Shown here: piece after piece, positions 51,264 to 59,414 of the stretch | Numbering within the stretch: position 1 is the stretch's first letter | How the letters are laid out: the number at the start of each line of letters is the position of its first letter | From: Aquitalea pelogenes | GTDB lineage: Bacteria > Pseudomonadota > Gammaproteobacteria > Burkholderiales > Chromobacteriaceae | DNA length: 64,000 bases | Assembly: GCF_001515305.1 (NCBI RefSeq) | Contig: NZ_LNQV01000022.1 | Coordinates: 1-64,000, forward strand | Direction of reading: 5' to 3' | Position numbers and translations under genes: made by a program | The notes under the pieces: generated by a model | Told to the model about the DNA's origin: nothing | Database searches by the model: none | The model's input: the letters and a program-made list of their open reading frames with translations, nothing else

Positions 51264-52043
51264 ATGAGCGCAGATATTTGTTTTTCCGTAATCAGCCATG
51301 GGCACGGGCAGCTGCTCGATAGACTACTTTGCCAGTTAAACAGTCAGCCTCAGCTGAAGGGTATTAAAATTATCACTACGCTAAACTTGTTTGATGAAAT
51401 TTTTGATGAAACGCGTTATGAAAATTTGAATCTGCTTGTCATCCGTAATCATACCCCAAAGGGTTTTGGAGCAAATCATAATGCGGCCTTCAAGCATTGC
51501 ACAGCAACGTGGTTTTGCATTCTGAATCCCGATCTGATGCTATTAGATGATGAGCCGTTTACTCAAATGATAGATAGGGCTAAGAGCTCGTACGAAGCTG
51601 ACTTCTCCAAAATTGCGATAATTGCACCCCGTGTGGTTGCAACAGATCTTTCTTTGGAAGACTCGGTACGAGAAAATCTCACACCATGGTCACTTCTGCG
51701 AAGAATACTGGGACGACGTAAACCACTGCATGTGAGTATAGATGCCCAACTCGGCTTCCCGTTTTATTGGCTTGCCGGCATGTGCTTATTGGTCAAAGCA
51801 GAGTTTTTTCAAAAAATAAATGGATTTGATGAGCGCTTCTTCCTTTATTGCGAAGATTATGATTTGTGCGCACGGCTCTATAATGCAGGGGGAATACTTC
51901 GCCTAGATCAACAAGCACAAATTATTCACGAAGCACAACGAGATAGCCACCGCAGCCGGCGTCATCTGGCCATGCATTTAACCAGTCTTTTCAAAGTTTG
52001 GTCCTCAAGCGCATTCTGGCGCATAACACTCAAATCGCATTAG
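51264..52043 (+). CDS. Glycosyltransferase family 2
   Basis: 259 residues. GT-A features: FSVISHGHGQLLDRLLCQLN, VIRNHTPKGFGANHNAAFKH, FCILNPDLMLLDDEPF (DxD-like NPD), the GMCLLVKAEFFQKINGFDER segment and FLYCEDYDLCARLYNAGG, which is the acceptor-side ED motif typical of rhamnosyltransferases (WbbL-like). Last gene of the + strand polysaccharide operon. Its 3' end overlaps by 14 bp the 3' end of the convergent gene at 52030. Confidence 0.87.
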   Translation: MSADICFSVISHGHGQLLDRLLCQLNSQPQLKGIKIITTLNLFDEIFDETRYENLNLLVIRNHTPKGFGANHNAAFKHCTATWFCILNPDLMLLDDEPFTQMIDRAKSSYEADFSKIAIIAPRVVATDLSLEDSVRENLTPWSLLRRILGRRKPLHVSIDAQLGFPFYWLAGMCLLVKAEFFQKINGFDERFFLYCEDYDLCARLYNAGGILRLDQQAQIIHEAQRDSHRSRRHLAMHLTSLFKVWSSSAFWRITLKSH

Positions 52044-52968
52044 TGCTTGTCCGGTATTCGATCAGTATTATTGCCACCATCCCCAGCAAGACGGCAAACC
52101 ACATGGTGGCAAAGCGGATGCCCACGGCAGCCAGGACAGCTGTCGGCATCGAAGCACCTTGCCACAGCAGGCTGGCCACAATGACCGATTCGGTGGAGCC
52201 AATGCCACCAGGCAACATGGAGGCAGCGCCTGCCAGCATGGCCAGTGGATAACTGGAGAATAGCGGCCACCAGGCCATGCTGGGGGATAAGGACTGCACC
52301 AGCCAGACAAAGGCCGTGGCAGTGAGTGACCAGGCCGCCAGGCCGGCTACGGCGGCAACGAGCATGTCTTGCCAGCCCAACCAGCGTAATCCACCGCGCA
52401 TGCCACGCTGCAGCAAGCGCATAAGCCGGTACAGCCTGCGGCATCGATACAGGCGCAACCTTGCATGCAAGCGTCCCAGCCAGCGCGGTTGCCGCATCAG
52501 GATGGCCAGCACCAGCAACACTGCACCAACAAACAGGGCCAGTAGCGGAAACAGTGGTGCAGCCAGCATGCCTGGCATGGCCAGCAGCAACACCACCAGT
52601 AAATCCCAGCCACGTTCGTAGATGAAGGCCGACAGCACCTGCTCGTGCGCAATGCCTAGTCGCTGCAGGTAGCGAATGCGGATCAGCTCCCCTACTTTGC
52701 CGGGCGTTGCGGTATAAGCGAAGCCGGACAGGTAAATGCAAAAACCCAGGCCAAATGGCTGCCCATGCCCGGTACGCCGCAGCAGGTAATACCAGCGCAG
52801 ATAGCGCAGGAAAAAAGACAGGAAGGCCATGCCCATCAGCGCAGGCATGATACTGGCCAGTGCAGGCAATCGGGCAAACATGTCATGCCGGGCATCCGAA
52901 ATCAGCAAGGCTGCCAGATAACAGGCAGTCAGTGCGGCAAATGCCAGTAGAGGTCGATTCAGCTTCAT
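52030..52968 (-). CDS. Lysylphosphatidylglycerol-synthase-TM-like (UPF0104) membrane protein
   Basis: 312 residues with seven to nine hydrophobic segments in the LPG_synthase_TM/UPF0104 style: FFLRYLRWYYLLRRTGHG, YLSGFAYTATPGKVGELIRI, and SAFIYERGWDLLVVLLLAMP; near the end SMLPGGIGSTESVIVASLL. Members are thought to flip or transfer lipids or lipid-linked sugars. It is last in the - strand gene run (60.9 to 52.0 kb), and G+C-rich unlike the convergent O-antigen genes. A role in moving a lipid-linked pentose is an inference from its neighbours. Confidence 0.8.
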   Translation of the reverse strand: MKLNRPLLAFAALTACYLAALLISDARHDMFARLPALASIMPALMGMAFLSFFLRYLRWYYLLRRTGHGQPFGLGFCIYLSGFAYTATPGKVGELIRIRYLQRLGIAHEQVLSAFIYERGWDLLVVLLLAMPGMLAAPLFPLLALFVGAVLLVLAILMRQPRWLGRLHARLRLYRCRRLYRLMRLLQRGMRGGLRWLGWQDMLVAAVAGLAAWSLTATAFVWLVQSLSPSMAWWPLFSSYPLAMLAGAASMLPGGIGSTESVIVASLLWQGASMPTAVLAAVGIRFATMWFAVLLGMVAIILIEYRTSTNAI

Positions 52969-52975
52969 GCCTGTG

Positions 52976-53377
52976 TCAGCGGAAGGACCAGCGTTTGTGT
53001 CCCAGATAACTGGTGAAAACCGGGGCTGCCACGCCGATGGCGTGGGCGATCTCCCGGCTGAAGTGCGTCACGCCGAGCATGGGCAACAGGTAAAGTGCCA
53101 GACCCATGCTGATCAGCCAGGTCTGTATCACCGCAACCAGGTTGACCAGGGTGAAATACAGCGCTGAGCGGTGCATGGACTGGCTGCTTTGTTTGAAAAC
53201 AAACATTCTGGCCAGCACAAAGGCGGTCACCATCCCGGTGAGATAAGCCAGAATCACGGCGGTGGAGAAGTCACACCACTGGTTGTAGACAATGCGTGAG
53301 CCAAAGTTGACCGCAGCCGCCAATCCCCCGGTCAGCAGGAACACCAGAAACTGGCGCGACATGAAATGACGGATCAT
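52976..53377 (-). CDS. GtrA-family membrane protein
   Basis: 133 residues from ATG 53377, overlapping the stop of the upstream gene in ATGA. Four hydrophobic helices in the GtrA order: QFLVFLLTGGLAAAVNFGSR, VILAYLTGMVTAFVLARMFV and a C-terminal pair ending in the family-typical YLGHKRWSFR. GtrA proteins take part in translocating polyprenyl-linked sugars; in mycobacteria a GtrA protein (Rv3789) lies beside dprE1 and dprE2. Here it belongs to the same gene run as DprE1- and DprE2-like enzymes. Confidence 0.86.
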   Translation of the reverse strand: MIRHFMSRQFLVFLLTGGLAAAVNFGSRIVYNQWCDFSTAVILAYLTGMVTAFVLARMFVFKQSSQSMHRSALYFTLVNLVAVIQTWLISMGLALYLLPMLGVTHFSREIAHAIGVAAPVFTSYLGHKRWSFR

Positions 53378-54663
53378 CCCACCGCCTTTTGCGCCAGTGC
53401 ACGGCCGTAGCCGATACTCTCGGAAATACCACGGTCTTCCGGGTAGTAATACGAGGTATCCGCCACCCACAGGCCCTGAACCGGCAATGCTGCCGGCGGC
53501 AGCTGCTCCAGATAACCCGGATCGCAGATCGGCTGTGCATGACGATAACGGCTGGCCCGCATGGCGATGAAGTCGTCGTCCTGCAGCGCCGGATTAATCT
53601 TCTTGAGATAGCGCTTCACTTTGCCCAGGAACACTTCATCCGGCTCGGCATACTTGGCATGCTCGCCCGGCATGTAAAACGGCACATAAACAATATGCTG
53701 GTCTAGCGGGCGCAAATTGCTGTATTCCACCAGACCGGGAATATCCATTTCATTATCATTGGTGTTGAGCCAGAAATTTTCCGTTACCGGCTTTTTCAGC
53801 TTGGCGATGACACAGACGACGGCAATGTTCTTGATCTGCTGGAACTTCTGCAGCACATCTGCGGGCAAGTCCGGCATGATTCTGGGGATAAATGGCAGCG
53901 GGACCGTGCTGATGACCTTGTCAAAGGTTTCGATCCCGGAGGCGGTTTCCACGCCTCGCACTTTGCCTTCGGCCATCACCACCCGCTTGACCGGCGTGCT
54001 CAGACGGATTTCACCGCCATGTGCGGTGATATCGTCACGCATGCCTTGCAGCAAGGTTGCCGAGCCCCCCTCCAGATAGCCCAGCTTTTCGCGGAACAGG
54101 CTGTAGCGCGAGCGACCGATACGGCGGATGCGGCTCCAGATCCAGGCCGCAGACAGGTTGGAGCTGTAGTCGTAAAACTTGTAATCAAACAGGCGACGCC
54201 ACAGCACTTCATAAGCCTCTTCGCCTACCCAGCGGCGGATCCAGCCAGTCGCCTCGACATGATCCAGCGGCTTCCAGTCGTCACGCTTGGTTGAGAGAAA
54301 GGCATGTAGGCCGTAACGGAATTTGGCCACCAGCCCCAGCCCCTTGAACCGCAGCAGCGCCAGGGGATTGCCCCACGGTTGCAAACGGTTCTGGTACCAG
54401 TAGCCCATTTTGGTTTCCACCCATTTCATCTTGCTGCCCAAGTTCAACTCTTCCAGCATCTGCAGGAAGGCATGGTCGGAGATGCAATGAAAATGGTAAT
54501 AGCGTTCGATATCCATGCCATCAAAATCAAAAGTGGCGGTCATGCCACCCACCCGGTCATCTGCTTCGAACAGGACCGGCTCATGTCCATCCCGCGCCAG
54601 CTGATAGGCCACGGCCAGCCCCATGGGCCCGGCACCCAGTACTGCAATGCGTTGTTTGTTCAT
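53374..54663 (-). CDS. FAD-dependent oxidoreductase, amine-oxidase/UDP-galactopyranose-mutase-like
   Basis: 429 residues. Dinucleotide-binding N-terminus IAVLGAGPMGLAVAYQLARD with the following acidic VLFEADDRVGG, then LEGGSATLLQGMRDDI and a C-terminal GLWVADTSYYYPEDRGISES that closes the FAD site. The general layout is that of flavin amine-oxidase/protoporphyrinogen-oxidase-like and UGM-like proteins found in polysaccharide clusters. Because the run also has an arabinofuranose-type pathway, a lipid-linked or nucleotide sugar is a plausible substrate, but I do not recognise the reaction. Sits 2 bp after the next gene upstream. Confidence 0.75.
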   Translation of the reverse strand: MNKQRIAVLGAGPMGLAVAYQLARDGHEPVLFEADDRVGGMTATFDFDGMDIERYYHFHCISDHAFLQMLEELNLGSKMKWVETKMGYWYQNRLQPWGNPLALLRFKGLGLVAKFRYGLHAFLSTKRDDWKPLDHVEATGWIRRWVGEEAYEVLWRRLFDYKFYDYSSNLSAAWIWSRIRRIGRSRYSLFREKLGYLEGGSATLLQGMRDDITAHGGEIRLSTPVKRVVMAEGKVRGVETASGIETFDKVISTVPLPFIPRIMPDLPADVLQKFQQIKNIAVVCVIAKLKKPVTENFWLNTNDNEMDIPGLVEYSNLRPLDQHIVYVPFYMPGEHAKYAEPDEVFLGKVKRYLKKINPALQDDDFIAMRASRYRHAQPICDPGYLEQLPPAALPVQGLWVADTSYYYPEDRGISESIGYGRALAQKAVG

Positions 54664-54665
54664 GC

Positions 54666-55601
54666 TCAGAAATCCAGTACTACCCGGCTGTATTGCGGGT
54701 CGTTGAAAGTTGCGTCTACAGCCTTGCTGAAAGGCGTTGGTGTCACCTGGAAAATGTCTGGCCAGTCAATGACCTCGAATTCGTCATGCGCCACCAGTGC
54801 CTTGAGTTGATCTGCCGTAAAGGGAGGATTGCGGTCAAACAGGGCCCAGATTTTGAGCAGGACATAAAACAGGCCATAAGGAATGTGCAGCAGCATGGTC
54901 TTGGCTGCGACAGCCTGGCGGATGGCGCGAATGATATCCACGTAGTCGATCTTTTCCCGGCCACTGATATTGAAAACCTGACCGTGGATACCCGACTTCA
55001 GGCAGCTGACGATAATGCTGGCAAAATCGCCAACATACAGCGGCTGACGCATATAGCGGCCATCACCGGGAATGGGGAACACCGGCACCTTCTGCATGAA
55101 GCGCGACAACCAGCCCAGATGCTTGCGGTCAAACCAGCCAAACATCAGGGTCGGGCGCAGCACCACGCAATTGATGCCACTGGCCAGCACCATTTCTTCC
55201 TGCTCTTTCTTGGTGTTGGTGTAATCATCATTCGCCACCGACTCCACTACCGATGAACTGATATGTACGGTGTAAGGAATGTTGTAGCGCTTGATGGCTG
55301 CCAGTACATGCTTGGTGGAGGTGATGTTGTTGCGGACAAAGGGCTCCAGCGTGGGGGCACCGATTTGTGCCTGTAACATCACCAGCGCGGCTGCACCTTC
55401 AAAATGGCGTTCCCATTCACCAGGTTCTGCCAGATCGGCATATTCAACAGTAATGTCCGGATGCAGGCTGCGCAGGATCTCCAGATTGGTCTTGTGCTTG
55501 TCCAGCACCACCAGATTGGTATAGCCCGCTCTTTTCAGGTGAACCACCAGATTCTGACCGACCAGACCGGCACCGCCGGGCAATACTATTTTTTCTTGCA
55601 T
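54666..55601 (-). CDS. NAD-dependent epimerase/dehydratase (SDR)
   Basis: 311 residues. NAD-binding IVLPGGAGLVGQNLVVHLKR, then ADLAEPGEWERHFEGAAALV, HISSSVVES, and a TNTKKEQEEM stretch with the YxxxK-like YTNTKK. It is an atypical extended SDR; the third glycine motif is GGAGLVG. Partner gene downstream is the FAD oxidoreductase 2 bp away. Function unknown; sugar-nucleotide or lipid-sugar epimerisation is likely from the setting. The A+T-rich gene lies just upstream. Confidence 0.75.
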   Translation of the reverse strand: MQEKIVLPGGAGLVGQNLVVHLKRAGYTNLVVLDKHKTNLEILRSLHPDITVEYADLAEPGEWERHFEGAAALVMLQAQIGAPTLEPFVRNNITSTKHVLAAIKRYNIPYTVHISSSVVESVANDDYTNTKKEQEEMVLASGINCVVLRPTLMFGWFDRKHLGWLSRFMQKVPVFPIPGDGRYMRQPLYVGDFASIIVSCLKSGIHGQVFNISGREKIDYVDIIRAIRQAVAAKTMLLHIPYGLFYVLLKIWALFDRNPPFTADQLKALVAHDEFEVIDWPDIFQVTPTPFSKAVDATFNDPQYSRVVLDF

Positions 55602-55640
55602 ATCAACTAGACCAGAATATAAAATATTTTTCTTAATATA

Positions 55641-57338
55641 CTATTTAAGCTTAAGCAAACATGGAGGATTACTTCCTAAAGCAATCATGGAATCAGTCAA
55701 CAAACTTCTTTTAATATACCCACCAAAACCAGAATACTGAGCACTCTCGCCATACTGCAAAGCAACATCATCACGTCGCCTCCCAACCTCCAAATAGCCA
55801 GAGACAATATTTTTCGAATTCACAACAGTAACTAATAAAGGAGATTTTTTATCTACTGCGTAATAAATCCACCCATCCACTCTGATATAGTCAGGATCAT
55901 CACGAATCAAAGATACATGATCCACAGCACCAATACACATACCCTTAACGACCGTATCAACAGGTCTTCCCAAACTATTCTTCATACCGACTAACGGAGG
56001 CTGAGAAAAAATTGTTATCCCATTTACTTCTGCCTGCCTTGCATAGTTCATCGTATACTCGACATCTGAAAACAAACTATGAATATAGTCAGAATCCTTG
56101 ACATTCAACGCCAGTGCCAATGCAGCCTGATTCCTAACAAACATTTCATCTCGCACAGACTTCAATGCTTTAATTTGAAAACCAAACATCAATACGGTTA
56201 AAATAACAACTGCACAACTCAAAGCAGAACTGGCTGTTCTATTTTTATTGACATATACATCTCTGACAGAAATAGCCAGCGCAGCCCATGCCATAATAGA
56301 AGGAGTTGTGTACCTAGAAGATAAAGCCTGCTCCACTCCAAATACAACACGCCCCCCAGCAGTTCCAATAGCAGTAGCTATAATATAACCAACAAAAAAG
56401 AGAAGGGCCATCACATAAGGCGACCTTGTTGATTTAGTGAATTCTTTTAATAGAAGATATGACCACAAGACAACAAAAAAAGCACCAAACAGAATAGCCG
56501 CCTGATTACCAAAAACACCCTTACCAAGCAGATAATGGAATGGACTGCCCAAGTACATTAGCACATAGCAAAGATACTGCCGAGGCATTCCAATCAATGA
56601 AGAAATGACATGACCATGCCCTTCCGGCACATGGAAATCATAAAAATAAATCAAGGGAAAAAAAACTGATGCAAAAAGCAAAGATCCAACCTTTAAAAGA
56701 CCGGATCTAAATATAAGCACATAAGCAAACATTACAGGAAAGCAAAGAACTCCATTAGCCATTGCACCAACAGAGAAAACCCCAAAAATAAATGCAAAAA
56801 CAAAATATTTACAATCATCGATATCAATTGATTTAGCCAGTGCATACAAACCCACAAGCGGCAACATTTGTGCAAAAATAAACTGCGATTGAAATGCCCA
56901 ATGCAAATTCTCCGACTGCACCCACAAGAATACCCATGAAATTAACGTAAATATGAAAATATAATACTTACGGCACCCAACAACCTCCCTATAGTTTAAT
57001 GCATTCATAAATAAAACAAGAACAACACCAGTCAACGCAACCAAAACATAATTTACAAAAACTGAAAAATAGTTCAATCCATTAAAAAATTTACTATCAA
57101 TATAAAAAACAATCCGCGCAAGAACAATTCTATGCTCATTAAAGAGACTCCACCATATGGAATGGTCTCCTTCTTTAACTTTCAAAAGAAAACCAACAAC
57201 ACCCCCCCACATATCCCAGTATGGGATTGCAGAATAGTTCCTGACACCACCGACAATTGCAAAAACAATCATCAAAGCCGCCACCACACCTGACGCAACA
57301 ACAGGAACGGAGCAGGAATTTTTTCCAAATTTAATCAA
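55641..57338 (-). CDS. A+T-rich GT-C-like membrane protein within the D-arabinose-type cluster
   Basis: 565 residues from a TTG start at 57338, chosen because AGGAG lies 7 nt upstream; a frame from TTG 57392 would overlap the SDR upstream and has no such site. About ten or more hydrophobic helices and a soluble C-terminal domain of about 140 residues. The first periplasmic loop has YSAIPYWDMWGGVVG and later NEHRIVLARIVFYIDS; acidic residues there suit a GT-C catalytic site, and ALSSRYTTPS is another conserved-looking loop. I cannot name a family. Strikingly A+T-rich between G+C-rich neighbours. A likely role is transfer of the lipid-linked sugar made by the flanking genes. Confidence 0.68.
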   Translation of the reverse strand: MIKFGKNSCSVPVVASGVVAALMIVFAIVGGVRNYSAIPYWDMWGGVVGFLLKVKEGDHSIWWSLFNEHRIVLARIVFYIDSKFFNGLNYFSVFVNYVLVALTGVVLVLFMNALNYREVVGCRKYYIFIFTLISWVFLWVQSENLHWAFQSQFIFAQMLPLVGLYALAKSIDIDDCKYFVFAFIFGVFSVGAMANGVLCFPVMFAYVLIFRSGLLKVGSLLFASVFFPLIYFYDFHVPEGHGHVISSLIGMPRQYLCYVLMYLGSPFHYLLGKGVFGNQAAILFGAFFVVLWSYLLLKEFTKSTRSPYVMALLFFVGYIIATAIGTAGGRVVFGVEQALSSRYTTPSIMAWAALAISVRDVYVNKNRTASSALSCAVVILTVLMFGFQIKALKSVRDEMFVRNQAALALALNVKDSDYIHSLFSDVEYTMNYARQAEVNGITIFSQPPLVGMKNSLGRPVDTVVKGMCIGAVDHVSLIRDDPDYIRVDGWIYYAVDKKSPLLVTVVNSKNIVSGYLEVGRRRDDVALQYGESAQYSGFGGYIKRSLLTDSMIALGSNPPCLLKLK

Positions 57339-57366
57339 AAAATATCTCCTGAAGTTAACTCTAAGG

Positions 57367-58119
57367 TCAGATATCAAGTTTATTAAAAACAAAACCCGGC
57401 AAATGCCGGATGATAAGCATGATCAACTGCCACTTGGCCGGTGCATAAATCACGGACTTGCCACGTGACACACCGGATACGATATTGCCGGCCACCTGCT
57501 CCACGCTCGCCAGTTTTGCTCCGCTGCTCTTGAGGTGAGCGGTCATCGGGGTATCGGTGGGGCCTGGCTTGACCAGCACTACTTGAATCCGGCTGCCGGC
57601 AAAGCGATGCTGCAGGCCTTGTGCATAACGCGTCACCAGGCCTTTGGCGGCGCCATACACATAGTTGGACTTGCGGCCGCGATCCCCGGCTACCGAGCCA
57701 ATCAATACCAGCTTGCCCTGCCCTGCCTGTTCCAGATGCGTGGCAAAGGCTTCGGCAAACAGCACCGGCGAAATGGCATTCACTTCCAGTGCGGTACGGT
57801 TGTCCTGCAGGTCTTGCTGGCAAACCTCCTGCTCAGGCAGGGAGCCATGGGCAATCAGCACAATGTCCGGACTGATGGTGGCGCAGGCCTGCTCTACCGT
57901 ACTGGCAATGGCCTCCGGCTGTAGAAAGTCGCTGCAGATGGTCTGGATCCGGCACTGCGGAGCACGCACACGCAAATCCGCGGCAACACGGTCGGTACGC
58001 TGCATGTCGCGGCCGATCAGCACCATTTCGTCCACACCTTGTTGCAGCCACAGGCGGGCACAATGCTCGGCCATGGCAGAGGTGGCACCCACAATCACAA
58101 TTTTACGCATGCTAGACAT
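57367..58119 (-). CDS. DprE2-like short-chain dehydrogenase (decaprenylphosphoryl-2-keto-ribose reductase type)
   Basis: 250 residues. Classical SDR with IVIVGATSAMAEHCARLWLQ, DIVLIAHGSLPEQE, LIGSVAGDRGRKSNYVYGAAKG (Ser, Tyr and Lys of the active site in YVYGAAK), and VVLVKPGPTDTPMTAHL. The phrase AGDRGRKSNYVYGAAKG is characteristic of DprE2. In mycobacteria DprE2 reduces the 2-keto intermediate made by DprE1 to decaprenylphosphoryl-D-arabinose. It is translationally coupled to the DprE1-like gene (the ATG of this gene is at its stop, 58119). Confidence 0.87.
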   Translation of the reverse strand: MSSMRKIVIVGATSAMAEHCARLWLQQGVDEMVLIGRDMQRTDRVAADLRVRAPQCRIQTICSDFLQPEAIASTVEQACATISPDIVLIAHGSLPEQEVCQQDLQDNRTALEVNAISPVLFAEAFATHLEQAGQGKLVLIGSVAGDRGRKSNYVYGAAKGLVTRYAQGLQHRFAGSRIQVVLVKPGPTDTPMTAHLKSSGAKLASVEQVAGNIVSGVSRGKSVIYAPAKWQLIMLIIRHLPGFVFNKLDI

Positions 58120-59414
58120 CAGTATCCGATCAGACGGCGTGACAGGGCGGAACTGAGGCCCGGATCACGATAGTTGAGGAATTCGGCAAGCCGGGGATAG
58201 CCGGCCTCGAACAAATCGCGCGGCATGCGCGCATCCTTGGCCATGTACAGGCGGCCACCGGCTTCGCGCACGATGGCATCAAGCCTCTCGAACAAGGCCA
58301 GGGTCGGAGCGCCCTTGTTGGGGAAATCCAGTGCCAGCGTCACGCCCGGCTGTGGAAAGCTCATCATGCCCAAGGCTTGGCGGTTACCGAAAGTTTTCAG
58401 CACAGCCAGGAAGGAACCTGCACCGGAGCGGGTAATTTCTTTCAACATGGCAGCGACGGCATCCTGACCTACGTGCCGTGGCACCACACTCTGGTATTGG
58501 TAAAAGCCGCGCGGGCCATAGATGCGGTTCCACTCCAGCAGATTGTCCAGCGGATAAAAATAGCTGGCATAGTGCTGGATACGGCGCCCGGTTTTACGTG
58601 CATGTGCATGGAAGTAAGCCGTATTGAAGGGGCGCAAGGACAGCGGATTGATGAGTGAAACCGGCGGCACCAGGGGAACCGTCAATGCCTTGGCCGCGGG
58701 TTCCGGTTGTCGGTTGTCTGCCGTGGCAGGATTGCCGCGCATGAAGATGCCACGACTGTGACTGCCAGACATGCAGTCGATCCAGGACACGGTATGTTCC
58801 CATTGTGCCTCGGAGGCATCGGCCAGCTCAAAAAAGTCATCCAGCGAATGGTAAGGACGGGTTTCCGTCTCCATCCACGGCCCGGCTACCGGCCGCAATT
58901 GCAGGCAAGCCTGGGTAATGACACCGGTCAGCCCCAGGCCACCCACGGTGGCGGCAAACCAGTCTGCATTCTCTGTCGGGCCGCACTCGATGACGCTGCC
59001 GTCGGTGCGCAGCAGGCGCAGCTGGCGGACATGGTCGCCAAATGAGCCGTGTACATGATGATTCTTGCCGTGTACATCGTTGGCGATGGCACCACCTACG
59101 GTCACCAGCTGGGTGCCGGGAGTGACCGGCAGGATCCAGCCCCGGGGAATGAAAGTGCGCTGGATGTCCCGCAGCAGGATGCCGGCTTCGCACACCAGCA
59201 GGCCAGTCTCAGGGTCGAATGAAACGTAGTGATCCAGCGCGGTGGTTTTCCACAGTGCACCCTGTGGATTCAGGCAGCTGTCGCCATAGCTGCGGCCCAT
59301 GCCGTGTGGCAATGCACGTTGCCCATCGGCTAGCGGGGGCAATCTGCGGGTACTGGCAAGCATGCTTACTGCATGTGGCTCACCACTGAGCCGGCCCCAT
59401 GAATACACCTTCAT
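58119..59414 (-). CDS. DprE1-like FAD-dependent decaprenylphosphoryl-ribose oxidase
   Basis: 431 residues. It belongs to the VAO/FAD_binding_4 flavoproteins: start MKVYSWGRLSG, GMGRSYGDSCLNP (about 38-50), GGAIANDVHGKNHHVHGSFG (about 108-127), GGLGLTGVITQACL, and ending GGRLYMAKDARMPRDLFEAG with the functional Lys, all as in DprE1. The position of mycobacterial Cys387 (before VDFP) is Ala here (TLALDFPNKG). It oxidises C2 of polyprenylphosphoryl-ribose. Lies between the HAD-UbiA gene (4-bp overlap) and the DprE2-like gene, so the three make one operon. Confidence 0.88.
   Translation of the reverse strand: MKVYSWGRLSGEPHAVSMLASTRRLPPLADGQRALPHGMGRSYGDSCLNPQGALWKTTALDHYVSFDPETGLLVCEAGILLRDIQRTFIPRGWILPVTPGTQLVTVGGAIANDVHGKNHHVHGSFGDHVRQLRLLRTDGSVIECGPTENADWFAATVGGLGLTGVITQACLQLRPVAGPWMETETRPYHSLDDFFELADASEAQWEHTVSWIDCMSGSHSRGIFMRGNPATADNRQPEPAAKALTVPLVPPVSLINPLSLRPFNTAYFHAHARKTGRRIQHYASYFYPLDNLLEWNRIYGPRGFYQYQSVVPRHVGQDAVAAMLKEITRSGAGSFLAVLKTFGNRQALGMMSFPQPGVTLALDFPNKGAPTLALFERLDAIVREAGGRLYMAKDARMPRDLFEAGYPRLAEFLNYRDPGLSSALSRRLIGY

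Noticed and set aside
58128-58140. A Neisseria-like DNA uptake sequence (GCCGTCTGAT on the - strand, 9 of 10 bases), and a weaker one in the terminator near 63511.
   Set aside because: Only one or two imperfect copies in 64 kb, no full 10-mer match seen; chance is sufficient, and Chromobacteriaceae are not known to me to use this signal.
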